NCBI GenBank assembly: GCA_025141015.1
Contig: CP081098.1
Location: forward strand, 3,416,501 to 3,480,500
Direction: 5' to 3'
Source of the DNA: Rhodobacteraceae bacterium M382
Lineage (GTDB): Bacteria; Pseudomonadota; Alphaproteobacteria; Rhodobacterales; Rhodobacteraceae
Length of the DNA: 64,000 nt
Position 1 is the first letter of the stretch. Every line of letters starts with the position of its first letter. Below the pieces are notes generated by a model. That model made no database searches, was not told where the DNA came from, and was given only the letters and a program-made list of their open reading frames with translations. Positions 26,169-35,036 of this stretch are shown here, in pieces. A program made the translations under genes and the position numbers.

Positions 26169-27179
26169 TTAATTCAGAATTCGCCGCTTGCGGGTTTCGC
26201 TGGGGCTTTCGCCGAACCGCGCGGTGTATTGCGCCGAGAACCGGCTGAGATGTGAAAACCCGGCCGCACCGGCGATGCGGGCGATGGTGTCATGCGGGGG
26301 GCTTTCCTGTAACAGGAACCGCGCCAGATTCAGCCGCAACAACCGCAGGTATTCCAACGGCGTCATGCCCAGGCATTGCTTGAACGCCAGTTGCAGGTTG
26401 CGCGGCGAGGTCCCCACCGCGCTGGCCACGTCGGTCACGCTGAGCGGATCAGCCAGATGCGCACGCATATGGTCCTGCGCCCGTTTCACATAGGGCGACG
26501 GTGATTTCAGCACCGGATGGTCCAGCAGCGGGGCAATATTGCTGGGCTGGGAGTAGATCAGCCCAGCGATCAGTTCATCCTCGACCACGGCCTGGGTCAA
26601 TTGGTGATCAAGGCCCAGCAATTGACCACGATCCACCGCCGCCACAGCAGATTGGAACAACGTCAACCAGCGGCGCATTTCGTCCCGGCGGCCGTCAATC
26701 TGGGGCAGGAACCGCACAGGGGCCGTCAACGCAGTGCCAGAAATCCGTTCGGCCACCCGTGTCAGCTGGTCCCGGTCGATCTGTAACAACAACTGTTCAC
26801 AGCCCGCATGCCAGCGCATGGCCGTGTGGCGATCCGGGTTCAGGATTGACGCCACACCCGCGCCGGTCTCGACTTCGTCCAGCCCGTTGCGCACCAGCGC
26901 ATGGCCGGTCAGCGGCACCTGGATCAAATAAAAAGACCCCAGCTCGCCGGGTTCGATTTCCACATCGGCACCATAGCGGATGTAGTTATAGGACAACGCC
27001 TGCCCCTGGGCCCGGTTCTGGCAGGCGTCGAATTGATCCCGCGCCGATTGGCGTTCCAGCCGGTGACCGCAGAAATTGCGCGCCACCAGATCGCGCGCCT
27101 GATCCAGATCACCGGTCTGGAATTGGCAATACGCGTTCAAGGGGGCGCTCAATGGGGCTGTCGTCATCTCTGTTCGCAT
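26169..27179 (-). CDS. AraC-family regulator
   Basis: 336 residues from the ATG at 27179, which has GGAGG 14 bases upstream; another ATG at 27167 is possible and a TTG at 27200 overlaps the GGAGG. The N-terminal part is an AraC-binding-2-like sensor, with SFYLIQVPLTGHALV and ILNPDRHTAMRW. The C-terminal double helix-turn-helix runs from about 235, with DVASAVGTSPRNLQLAFKQC and IARIAGAAGFSHLSRFSAQY. It diverges from the cupin-monooxygenase pair and very likely controls it. The inducer is unknown. Confidence 0.88.
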   Translation of the reverse strand: MRTEMTTAPLSAPLNAYCQFQTGDLDQARDLVARNFCGHRLERQSARDQFDACQNRAQGQALSYNYIRYGADVEIEPGELGSFYLIQVPLTGHALVRNGLDEVETGAGVASILNPDRHTAMRWHAGCEQLLLQIDRDQLTRVAERISGTALTAPVRFLPQIDGRRDEMRRWLTLFQSAVAAVDRGQLLGLDHQLTQAVVEDELIAGLIYSQPSNIAPLLDHPVLKSPSPYVKRAQDHMRAHLADPLSVTDVASAVGTSPRNLQLAFKQCLGMTPLEYLRLLRLNLARFLLQESPPHDTIARIAGAAGFSHLSRFSAQYTARFGESPSETRKRRILN

Positions 27180-27332
27180 GGTTCGCAGAATGGCCTCCAA
27201 ACCCCGAATTCACAAAGCGTTTCGTCTTCTTTACCATAAAACATGTGCAGAAAATTTCGCTTTTCGGATATTCGGGGGCCAAATCCCTGCCTAGCCTGAT
27301 TGAAAAACCAATCCATAAAGGAGAACAGGGAA

Positions 27333-27794
27333 ATGCAAATGGACGCGGGAATCACCGCCACGGACGCCGGAGTAGACGGCAAATCCTGGAATGTGGTCGG
27401 TCACATCTACACCCCGAAACTGCACAGCGACAACGCCATGCTGTGGCATGCGGTCATTCCGGCCGACACCTTTGTGCCGCCGCATGTGCACCCAACGCAG
27501 GACGAATGGATCTATATGCTGGAGGGCAACATGGAGGTCGACTTCGGCTATGAGAGCGGCAATGTAGTCGCCCACAAGGCCGGACCGGGCGACATGATCC
27601 AGATGCCGCGCGGCGTGGCGCATGGGGTGTTCAACCGATCAGGTGCCGAGGCGAAATGCCTGTTCGGCGTGGCCCCGTCGCGCAAGCTGTTTGATCTGTT
27701 CATTGCGCTCGATGGTGTGACCGACCCGGCCGAGCTGGTCCGCCTGTCGGCCCTGCACGAGGTCGATTTTCTGCCCCCTCCGGCAGACGCATAA
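27333..27794 (+). CDS. Cupin protein paired with a flavin monooxygenase
   Basis: 153 residues from the ATG at 27333, preceded by AAAGGAGAACAGGGAA; a longer frame from 27300 would swallow the ribosome binding site. Cupin motif 1 is PPHVHPTQDEWIYMLEG (two His, one Glu) and motif 2 is PGDMIQMPRGVAHGVFN (third His), so all usual metal ligands are present. The monooxygenase gene follows 17 bases later. It may be a dioxygenase or isomerase acting on the monooxygenase product, which is inference from pairing. Confidence 0.82.
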   Translation: MQMDAGITATDAGVDGKSWNVVGHIYTPKLHSDNAMLWHAVIPADTFVPPHVHPTQDEWIYMLEGNMEVDFGYESGNVVAHKAGPGDMIQMPRGVAHGVFNRSGAEAKCLFGVAPSRKLFDLFIALDGVTDPAELVRLSALHEVDFLPPPADA

Positions 27795-27811
27795 GCCGGG
27801 AGAACAACGAA

Positions 27812-29299
27812 ATGGTAAAACGCAAGAACGTCGCCATCATTGGCGGCGGGGTCTCCGGCTTGGCTGCGGCCAAGGCATTTGATGAACGCGGACACCGGGT
27901 GTTCGGGTTTGAACGCACCCATGATTTTGGCGGTGTGTGGGAGCTGTCGCGCTCCTACCCCGATGTGCAAACCCAAAGCCCCAAGGATCTGTATTGTTAC
28001 ACCGATCATCCGATGCCGGACGATTATCCCGAATGGCCCAAGGGGCCACAGGTGCATGCCTATCTGCATTCCTATGCGGCCAAACATGATCTGACCCGGC
28101 TGTTCCAGCTGAACACCAACATTCTGTCGATGGACCGTCGTGCCGATGGCCAACCGGGCTGGACCCTGACCATCGACCGGGCGGGCAGTGTCAGCAGCGA
28201 AGATTTCGACTTTGTCGCGATCTGTACAGGCCAGTTTTCCGACAAGAACATCATCTCCCACCCCGGTCAGGACGCGTTCATCGCGAACGGCGGTCAGGTG
28301 ATGCATTCGTCGGAGTACGTCGACAGCGCCATCGCCAAGGGCAAGAATGTGCTGGTGCTGGGTGGGTCGAAATCGGCCACCGATCTGGTGGTGAACGCGG
28401 CCAAGAACGGCGCCAAATCCGCCACGATGGTCTATCGCGAAAACGTCTGGCGGGTGCCGTATTTTGTCGGCGGCATCAACTTTAAACGGCTGCTGTACAT
28501 GCGGGCGCAAGAACAGCAGTTCAATCAATGGGGCAAATCCCCGTTCCAGCGGGTGATTGCGGCGGTGTTCAAACCGCTGGTCTGGGCCAACTTTCGTGGG
28601 CTCGAAACCCTGCTCAAGGCGCAATTGGGTCTGAAAAAATGGAACATGGTGCCCGACAGCCCGATTGAAAAAGAAGCCTGTTGTTCGCTGCCGATTGTGA
28701 CACCGGGGCTGTTCGAAGGGTTCCGGGACGGGTCAATCAAACCCATTCAGGGCACGATTGATCACTATGAACCGGGCCACGCCGTGCTGACCACCGGCGA
28801 CAGGATCCCCTGTGATCTGTCGGTTCTGGCCGTGGGCTGGAAGCTGGGGATTCCCTATCTGGCGCAGGAATACCGCGACAAGTTGATCGAGAGCGACGGC
28901 CAATATCGTGTCTACCGCCTGTCGGTGAACCCGGATCTGCCGGACATGGGCTTTGTCGGGTTCAATTCGTCCTTTTGCACCATCCTGTCGGCGGAGATGA
29001 TCGCCAATTGGCTGGTCCGCTATGCCGATGGACAGTTGGCGCACCAGCCCAGCGCCCAGGCGATGAACGAAAACATGGAGATGATGCTGAATTGGCGGCG
29101 CAAGGAACGCCCCTCGGCCCAGGTCTACGGCGGGCTGTGTTCGGCACCGTTCCATTTCAAACATTTCGACGAATTGCTGGCCGACATCGGCGCGACCAAA
29201 CGCAAGCGGGACAATCCGCTGGCGGAACAATTCTCCTTTCCGGATGCCAAATCCTATGGGGAATTCCTGGCCTCGGCCCCGCAATACAGCGCGGCCTGA
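27812..29299 (+). CDS. Flavin-containing monooxygenase-like enzyme
   Basis: 495 residues. The FAD loop GGGVSG is at 11-16 and an NADPH-type loop GGSKSA at 184-189, each preceded by a hydrophobic strand. GQVMHSSEYVD at about 161-171 resembles the FMO-identifying histidine motif. Group B flavin monooxygenases oxygenate N, S or ketone groups. It forms a unit with the cupin gene and the divergent AraC gene. It is not obviously trimethylamine monooxygenase, since none of the TMA genes are near and the sequence is longer. Substrate unknown. Confidence 0.85.
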   Translation: MVKRKNVAIIGGGVSGLAAAKAFDERGHRVFGFERTHDFGGVWELSRSYPDVQTQSPKDLYCYTDHPMPDDYPEWPKGPQVHAYLHSYAAKHDLTRLFQLNTNILSMDRRADGQPGWTLTIDRAGSVSSEDFDFVAICTGQFSDKNIISHPGQDAFIANGGQVMHSSEYVDSAIAKGKNVLVLGGSKSATDLVVNAAKNGAKSATMVYRENVWRVPYFVGGINFKRLLYMRAQEQQFNQWGKSPFQRVIAAVFKPLVWANFRGLETLLKAQLGLKKWNMVPDSPIEKEACCSLPIVTPGLFEGFRDGSIKPIQGTIDHYEPGHAVLTTGDRIPCDLSVLAVGWKLGIPYLAQEYRDKLIESDGQYRVYRLSVNPDLPDMGFVGFNSSFCTILSAEMIANWLVRYADGQLAHQPSAQAMNENMEMMLNWRRKERPSAQVYGGLCSAPFHFKHFDELLADIGATKRKRDNPLAEQFSFPDAKSYGEFLASAPQYSAA

Positions 29300-29303
29300 T
29301 CGC

Positions 29304-29334
29304 TTTCCCCCCGCCCAATCCGGTCGGGGGGAAA
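29304..29334 (+). terminator. Hairpin after the monooxygenase gene
   Basis: TTTCCCCCCG and CGGGGGGAAA are perfect ten-base arms with an eleven-base loop, starting five bases after the monooxygenase stop. The sequence after it is ATATACG with no T-run, so termination by this hairpin alone is uncertain. Confidence 0.5.
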
Positions 29335-29789
29335 TATACGCCGCCCCGCGCGCAGGCCAGAGCACAAACCTGAGCACAAAGCCAGACCGCATATACCGGC
29401 GTTGAGAAGCCAAGACTTGGGATCTGATCTGGAAGAATGGGCCGCGAACTCCACACCTCTTGATCCAAGCAGTATCTCGTGCAACCCCGACGCAAATGCG
29501 CAGGAACAGTCGCTGTGAGCTATGGTTCACAGGATCAGCAAGGGAGAGCCATCAGGTTGGACCCGAAAGGTCGGCGTACTGTGGCCCGCGGGTGCCAACA
29601 GGACGCGTTGGACGACCCCCTTGCACGGGGGCGGCAGGTCGGCGGAACAGGGGGTGCCTTTCCCGCCGAGATGGGCGACATGACAGCGGTGGAGCATCTG
29701 ACCACCATTGCGCTGTCTGACACAACCTGCGTGACCGAAGTGACCCTCGGACCGCACTGCTCACCCTGTTATTAAGAACCTTTAGCCCT
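29335..29789. other. 455-base gap without a convincing gene
   Basis: Both neighbouring genes end here. A 99-codon plus-strand frame at 29479-29775 and overlapping minus-strand frames exist, but none begins with a good ribosome binding site or resembles a family I know. A small hairpin CCCCCTTGCACGGGGG is at about 29618-29633. Possible decayed gene or non-coding RNA; I see nothing decisive. Confidence 0.35.
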
Positions 29790-30941
29790 TTAGCCGACCA
29801 ACTCTTCCAACACCCGGTCCATCATCGCATCACAGGCCGCCAGCTGGGTTTGCTCCAGATATTCGTCGGGCTTGTGTCCCTGCCCTTCCATCGATCCGGG
29901 GCCACAGACCACGGTGGGAATGCCCAGCCCGTCGAAATAGCCAGCCTCGGTGCCATAAGGGACTTTGGTCACATCATTGCTTTGGGCCAGACGCTGGGCC
30001 AGCGAAACAACAGGCGCGTCGCCCGCGACCGACAGACCGGGATAGGCGTTGTATTGGTCCACCTCGATCCGGGCATCCGGAAATTGGCTGCGGTGAGCGG
30101 TCGCCACCTGTTCCGCCGCCGCTTGGATGCGGGCCAGAATATCGGCTGCCTTGTCAGCGGCCAGATGGCGATATTCGAAATCCACAACCGCCTTGTCCGG
30201 CACGATATTCAACGCCATGCCCCCGGACAGCTTGCCCACATGCACAGTTGAATAAGGAATATCATAAGCGGCATCGCGCGCGCCGTTGATCATGAAATCC
30301 TGCTGCAACGCGCGCAGTTCAGCCACGAAATCCGTGGCCAGATGCAGCGCGTTCACAAACTGTGGGGCCAGCGCAGAATGGCCGTTCTGCCCAAAACAGG
30401 TTGCGCGCAGAGCAGCTTTGCCTTTGTGGCCCACGGCGACCTGCATGTCGGTTGGCTCACCGACAAAACAGGCGCGCGGCAGGCCAATCGTGCCGTCGAG
30501 CGCGCCGATCATATGTTTGATCCCGACCACGCCAATTTCCTCGTCATAGGAAAAGGCGATTTTCAGCGGCTCTTTCAGATCCCGTCCCGCTGCCCGATCG
30601 GCCAGCGCCATGACAGAGGCGACATAGCCCTTCATATCGGTTGTGCCACGCCCATAGAGACGCCCGTTGTCGCGGGTCAGGCGGAACGGATCACGGGTCC
30701 AGTCCTGTCCTTCGACCGGCACAACATCCGTGTGCGCCGACAACAGAATTCCGCCCGGACCAGACGGTCCCAGCGCGGCAAAAATCCCGGCCTTTTCGCC
30801 GGTGCCATCCGGGACCCGGTGTACGGCAAAGCCGCGCGCGGTCAGAAAATCCTGAATATAGTCGATGATCGCAAGATTGCTGTTGGCACTGACCGTGTTG
30901 AAACCGATCAGACGGTCCAAAATTTCAATCGTGTCTGTCAT
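29790..30941 (-). CDS. ArgE/DapE-family M20 deacylase, acetylornithine-deacetylase-like
   Basis: 383 residues from the ATG at 30941 (MTDTIEILDRLIGFNTVS); the open frame to 31163 overlaps the LysR gene and is not used. Metal-binding landmarks of the M20 family are LLSAHTDVVPVEG (first His/Asp), GRGTTDMKGYVA (bridging Asp) and SYDEEIGVVG (Glu pair). The closing PTVVCGPGSMEGQGHKPDEYL carries the last His. ArgE cleaves N-acetylornithine to ornithine; catabolic relatives act on other N-acyl amino acids. The preceding LysR gene on the same strand suggests regulated, perhaps catabolic, use. Confidence 0.85.
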   Translation of the reverse strand: MTDTIEILDRLIGFNTVSANSNLAIIDYIQDFLTARGFAVHRVPDGTGEKAGIFAALGPSGPGGILLSAHTDVVPVEGQDWTRDPFRLTRDNGRLYGRGTTDMKGYVASVMALADRAAGRDLKEPLKIAFSYDEEIGVVGIKHMIGALDGTIGLPRACFVGEPTDMQVAVGHKGKAALRATCFGQNGHSALAPQFVNALHLATDFVAELRALQQDFMINGARDAAYDIPYSTVHVGKLSGGMALNIVPDKAVVDFEYRHLAADKAADILARIQAAAEQVATAHRSQFPDARIEVDQYNAYPGLSVAGDAPVVSLAQRLAQSNDVTKVPYGTEAGYFDGLGIPTVVCGPGSMEGQGHKPDEYLEQTQLAACDAMMDRVLEELVG

Positions 30942-31053
30942 CTTGTCCAAAGCCCACTCAGATTGCCGCTGTTTCCCACTCAATACGAACATTGCGCCCC
31001 GGACAAAAGACAGGCCTGCCCAAGCAGTGGTTAGAGGCAGGCTAAGATCTCTG

Positions 31054-32007
31054 TCAGACGTCGCGACGGCTGCCTTCGGGGCCCATGCGGATGCCCGGCA
31101 CGCTGTCGCGGGTGATCCGGGACCGACAATGTTCGATGAACGCCTTGACCGTGCTGGTGCCATCGGCTCCGCGTGCCATGATCAGCCCCATGCACATCGG
31201 GCGCACATCGCCGGTCAACGGAATGAACTGCAAGGTGCCCCCATCGGGGGATTGATTGGTCAGGGGCCGCACATTGGCGATGGAATAGCCGTATCCATTG
31301 GCGACCAGGCTGCGCATCACCGCCATATCACGGGTACGTTCCGCGATTTTGGGTTTGACCCCGGCCTTGGAAAAAAACGACAGGAAGTATTCGCCGCTCA
31401 TCGGCAAATCCAGCAGCACCATGGGGTGATCGCGCAGTTCTTCGACTGAAACGGCCGGAAGATGCGCGATGGGATGGGTTTCAGCGGCCAGAACATAGGG
31501 CGGCAGTTCCACCAGCCGCACAAAATCCAGGTCCGCGGGAATATCCAGATCATAGGTCAGAGCGATGTCCAGCTCGGCCCGGCGGATCTGAGAGAAGATC
31601 TCGGTCTGGTTCAATTCGACCTGGTTGATGCGGACATCGGGGTATTGCGCTTCGAATTCACGGCGTACCTTGGGCAGGACAAATTGGGCAAATGTCAGCA
31701 GACACCCGATGGACAGCGGCCCCTGCACGTTCCCGGAAATATCCCCGGCAATCGAGTTGAGCATATCCGCCTCGCGCAGGATCTTTTGCGACTGTCCCAA
31801 CAGGCGGATCCCGGCCTTGGTCAGCGACAGACCCTGGGCGTGTTTGCGTACAAACAGCGACAGACCGAATTCCTCTTCGAGCTGAGACACGGCAGCAGAG
31901 ATCGACGGCGACGACACATTCACCTTTTCGCTGGCCGCCGCGATAGAACCGCATTCGCCCACAGCAACGAAATATTCCAATTGTCTTAGGGTATAGCGCA
32001 GCGTCAT
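31054..32007 (-). CDS. LysR-family regulator
   Basis: 317 residues from the ATG at 32007 (MTLRYTLRQLEYFVAVGECG). The same frame is open to 32775 but that part runs antiparallel to nothing of its own and lies across the EamA gene. The helix-turn-helix spans about 5-65 (SIAAASEKVNVSSPSISAAVSQLEEEFG). The sensor domain starts about 95 with GPLSIGCLLTFAQFVLP. It is followed 112 bases later by the deacylase gene and may activate it. Effector unknown. Confidence 0.87.
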   Translation of the reverse strand: MTLRYTLRQLEYFVAVGECGSIAAASEKVNVSSPSISAAVSQLEEEFGLSLFVRKHAQGLSLTKAGIRLLGQSQKILREADMLNSIAGDISGNVQGPLSIGCLLTFAQFVLPKVRREFEAQYPDVRINQVELNQTEIFSQIRRAELDIALTYDLDIPADLDFVRLVELPPYVLAAETHPIAHLPAVSVEELRDHPMVLLDLPMSGEYFLSFFSKAGVKPKIAERTRDMAVMRSLVANGYGYSIANVRPLTNQSPDGGTLQFIPLTGDVRPMCMGLIMARGADGTSTVKAFIEHCRSRITRDSVPGIRMGPEGSRRDV

Positions 32008-32111
32008 GGCAAAACTATCCTCTGCGCCTGACCAGTTTTCAAGCCTGATAGCGGCTTTGATCAGATTTGGGAATGCCCCCAATGCGGCTGCATCCCGTTC
32101 ACACAGGCCCG

Positions 32112-32975
32112 TCAGACCCGCGCCATCGCCCGTCCTGACAACCACAGCGAGGCCAACCCCGAACAGGTGATCACACCCAGCCCAATCAGCCCCAAGGCGT
32201 CCGGCAGGTCCGAGAACACAATCCATCCCACCACTGTCGCGGCCAGCAGCTGGCTGTAAACCAACGGGGCCACAACGCTGGCCGGGGTTGTCTTGTTGGC
32301 CACCACCAACAGATAGTTTCCAGCGGCTGACCCCAGCGCGCTGACCAGGATCAACCCCGCATCCCCCCAACCGATCCCTGCGGGCCATCCCGTCAGGGCC
32401 AGCGGCAGCAGTACGATTGCGCCAACAAACAACTGCGAGAACATCAAAAAACCGGAACGATATTGCCCAGCCAACCACCGCGTTGCCACCAGAAACGAGC
32501 CGTGGAAACACCCGGCTGCCACCGCAAAACCCAGCCCCACGGTCATGCCGAACCCCGGCTTGACCACCAACAGAACACCCGCAAATCCGATCAGCAACAG
32601 AACCGCCCGGGCCGGTGTCACCCGTTCCCCCAACAGCACTGCCGACAGCACAAAGGCAAGGATTGGTCCGACAAAGAACCCGCCGAACACATTGGCAATC
32701 GGTTCGGTTCGCAACGCGGTCAGGATCAGGCTGATCCCCCCCACGATCAGACAGGCCCGCAGGATGATGCGCCAATCCAACAGCTGTGACAGCTCGGCCC
32801 GGTGCACCCGAAACGTCGGCAACAACACCACCAGCCCCACGGTAAACCGCGACCAGGCCACAAAAAACGGGCTAAAGCCATTGGCCGTCAACAGCTTTCC
32901 AGCTGCATCACCAATGACAATCAGGCTCATCGCGCTCACAACAAGGCCAAGCGCAGGGAGGAGACGGCTGTGCAT
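32112..32975 (-). CDS. EamA-family (DMT) transporter
   Basis: 287 residues, ten hydrophobic segments in two EamA repeats (FFVAWSRFTVGLVVLLPTF; LAFVLSAVLLGERVTPARAV closing the first; SQLLAATVVGWIVFSDLPDALGL in the second). AAGGA precedes the ATG. It starts 21 bases after the MocR gene stop on the same strand, so it is probably a MocR-controlled exporter. MocR regulators sense through PLP chemistry, which points to an amino compound or vitamin B6-related ligand, but that is inference. Confidence 0.85.
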   Translation of the reverse strand: MHSRLLPALGLVVSAMSLIVIGDAAGKLLTANGFSPFFVAWSRFTVGLVVLLPTFRVHRAELSQLLDWRIILRACLIVGGISLILTALRTEPIANVFGGFFVGPILAFVLSAVLLGERVTPARAVLLLIGFAGVLLVVKPGFGMTVGLGFAVAAGCFHGSFLVATRWLAGQYRSGFLMFSQLFVGAIVLLPLALTGWPAGIGWGDAGLILVSALGSAAGNYLLVVANKTTPASVVAPLVYSQLLAATVVGWIVFSDLPDALGLIGLGVITCSGLASLWLSGRAMARV

Positions 32976-32996
32976 GTTCTCAATCCTTTTCGGACG

Positions 32997-34376
32997 TCAG
33001 CCCAGCCAATCCTTGCGGGTCACAGCGTCGTTCAATGCCAACAGGTCCTCGCGCAGCTGATCCCGTGACACCGGACCACCCAGACAGACCCGCATTGATT
33101 CGGGTGGGGTGGGTCCAACTGAAAACGCATCACTGGGCATGATGCCGATCTGGCGATTGCCCATCCGCCCCATGACTTCGGCGCGGCTGGTGCCCTGCGG
33201 CAGGTTCAGCCACAGGTTGAAGGCCTCGGGCGCAGCGTGCAGGTCACATTGTTTCAGGACCGTGGCGGCGATCTCCTGTCGGGCGGCGGCCTCGGACCGG
33301 ACAAAGGTCTGGATGTGCCCGGCAGTGCCGTCTTCGATCCAGCGGCTGAGCAGCGCCAGGTTCAGTGGCGAAGCCATGACGTTCATGGACCTCAGCGCCT
33401 GGGAAAACTGCCCCATCACCCCTGCAACGGGTACGCTGGTATAGGCCAATCGCAGGCCAGCACCAAAACATTTGGACACACCCGCGATATGCCATCCCAG
33501 TTCCGGCACGAGCTGTGAAATCGGCTGCGGTGCCTCTGCGGCGACAAACCGATAGGCGTCATCTTCGATCAGCGGCAGATCATGGGCGCGCAGCACCGCC
33601 GCAATCTGTTCGCGCCGCTTTTGCGGGATGGTGGCGGTCGTGGGGTTCTGCAAGATCGGATTCAGATAGAGCGCCACGGGGCGATCCTGACGAATGGCCT
33701 GATCCAGCGCATCGGGCAGAATGCCATCCGCATCGCCGGGCAACCCGATCAGCCGCAGCCCCAGCCGCGCCGCGATCGAACGGATCCCGGGATAGGTGAG
33801 TTCCTCGCACAGGAGGGTCAGCCCCGGTTCGGCCAGCACCGTCAAAATCGCATAGAGGCTGGCATGGGTGCCCGCCGTGACGGCCAGCCGGTCAACATCA
33901 CAGGTCATACCCTGTTCCTGCATCCAATGCGCTGCAATTTCGCGGTCCTGGACGCTACCGATCACCGATTGATAACGCAGCAAGGCCACCAGATTGGCCG
34001 ACACATGTGACATCCCCTGCGCCATGCGCGTCAACAGCGCCGGATCATCCGGTTCCGGCGGCATGTTCATCATGGGGTCTTCTTCCTGGGCCCGGCGCGG
34101 GTCCGGGGCTTCTGGCGCCTCTGGCGGTTCTGCTGCGGCCCGAACAAAGGTGCCCCGTCCGACAAAGCTCTCGATATAACCGCGCCGCACCGCTTCGGCA
34201 TAGCCCCGCGAGACGGTCGACAAATCAATCCCCAGCCCCTGCGCCACTGCGCGTTGCGGCGGCAACCGATCTCCGGCGGCCAGAACCATTTTGTCGATAT
34301 CGGATTTGATCGCCTCGGCGATTTCCACATAACGCGGGTGACCGGTCGGAACGAGCGTTGGGATCCACTGTTTCAT
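32997..34376 (-). CDS. MocR-type GntR regulator with aminotransferase domain
   Basis: 459 residues from the ATG at 34376 (MKQWIPTLVPTGHPRYVEIAEAI). The N-terminal winged helix (about 15-85) includes LPPQRAVAQGLGIDLSTVSRGY. A proline/acid-rich linker follows (PPEAPEAPDPRRAQEED). A fold-type I aminotransferase domain fills the rest: LYLNPILQNPTTATI, LIEDDAYRF, and GVSKCFGAGLRLAY with the PLP lysine. MocR proteins bind direct repeats and sense PLP or an amino compound. It precedes an EamA gene and diverges from DUF983 with direct repeats between. Confidence 0.9.
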   Translation of the reverse strand: MKQWIPTLVPTGHPRYVEIAEAIKSDIDKMVLAAGDRLPPQRAVAQGLGIDLSTVSRGYAEAVRRGYIESFVGRGTFVRAAAEPPEAPEAPDPRRAQEEDPMMNMPPEPDDPALLTRMAQGMSHVSANLVALLRYQSVIGSVQDREIAAHWMQEQGMTCDVDRLAVTAGTHASLYAILTVLAEPGLTLLCEELTYPGIRSIAARLGLRLIGLPGDADGILPDALDQAIRQDRPVALYLNPILQNPTTATIPQKRREQIAAVLRAHDLPLIEDDAYRFVAAEAPQPISQLVPELGWHIAGVSKCFGAGLRLAYTSVPVAGVMGQFSQALRSMNVMASPLNLALLSRWIEDGTAGHIQTFVRSEAAARQEIAATVLKQCDLHAAPEAFNLWLNLPQGTSRAEVMGRMGNRQIGIMPSDAFSVGPTPPESMRVCLGGPVSRDQLREDLLALNDAVTRKDWLG

Positions 34377-34446
34377 GTCAGCCTCTTGCCTTGTGGGGTG
34401 CCGGACCGGGCCCGACAAAATGGATCATTACGGGGGATTGCGTCAC

Positions 34447-34482
34447 ATTGCAATCACTTTGCATTCAATTTGATTGCAATCA
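34447..34482. promoter_or_regulatory. Direct repeats in the MocR/DUF983 intergenic region
   Basis: ATTGCAATCA occurs at 34447-34456 and again at 34473-34482, with a variant TTTGCATTCA between them at 34458-34467. All three point the same way, the usual layout of MocR operators. They lie 71 bases before the MocR start and 47 before the DUF983 start. Confidence 0.55.
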
Positions 34483-34528
34483 ATTCTGAAACACTCTAAT
34501 CGACTGGCAATCCACGGAGACACGCGCC

Positions 34529-34912
34529 ATGACCGATTCCCTTGCCCAGACCACCGAAGAAGACCGCCCCATGAAACCCGCCATCCTGAACGGGTTGCGC
34601 CTGAAGTGTCCCAATTGCGGCCAGGGCAAGCTGCTGCACAGCTATCTCAAGGTGAATGACACATGCAGCCACTGCGCCCAGCCGCTGCACCACCAGCGGG
34701 CCGATGATGGCCCCGCCTATCTGACCATCCTGCTGGTGGGTCATATCCTGGGGTTTGCGCTGCATTTCGTTTACACCACCTGGCGCCCCGAGCCTTTGAC
34801 GCTGGCGCTGATCATGACCGCGGTCACCGTCACCGGGGCGCTGGCCCTGCTGCCTCGGATGAAGGGGCTGGTGGTCGCCTATCAATGGGCCAAACGGCTG
34901 CACGGCTTCTAA
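34529..34912 (+). CDS. DUF983 membrane protein
   Basis: 127 residues. A zinc-ribbon-like start (RLKCPNCGQGKLLHSYLKV, then CSHCAQPL) is followed by two hydrophobic segments at about 65-85 and 90-110. This is the DUF983 pattern. The protein is probably an inner-membrane protein with a cytoplasmic metal-binding head. Function unknown. It is monocistronic with a good terminator and diverges from the MocR gene. Confidence 0.9.
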   Translation: MTDSLAQTTEEDRPMKPAILNGLRLKCPNCGQGKLLHSYLKVNDTCSHCAQPLHHQRADDGPAYLTILLVGHILGFALHFVYTTWRPEPLTLALIMTAVTVTGALALLPRMKGLVVAYQWAKRLHGF

Positions 34913-34939
34913 CGCTTCTTCAACACAACGCCTCCAGAC

Positions 34940-34967
34940 ACGCCCGCCATTAGGTGGGCGTTTTTTC
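34940..34967 (+). terminator. Terminator of the DUF983 gene
   Basis: ACGCCCGCC pairs with GGTGGGCGT (one G-T pair) around ATTA and is followed by TTTTTTCTT. Confidence 0.85.
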
Positions 34968-34994
34968 TTGCGCCAGTGCGAAATCGCCTCTAGC

Positions 34995-35010
34995 TATACA
35001 TCTGTATAAT
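34995..35010 (+). promoter_or_regulatory. TetR operator overlapping a -10 box
   Basis: TATACA-TC-TGTATA (34995-35008) is a perfect palindrome. It overlaps a consensus -10 box TATAAT at 35005-35010, 27 bases before the TetR start. Binding there would shut the promoter, so autorepression is likely. I see no clear -35 box. Confidence 0.6.
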
Positions 35011-35036
35011 TAGATTCCCACTTCAGGACCGCGCGC

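Noticed and set aside
27812-29299. Trimethylamine monooxygenase (tmm)
   Set aside because: The neighbours are not TMA/TMAO genes, the protein is longer than Tmm, and the second nucleotide loop differs (GGSKSA).
31054-32775. 573-residue reading of the LysR gene
   Set aside because: Only the last 317 residues are LysR; the upstream part is the antisense-like out-of-frame reading of the EamA gene and has no own start signal.
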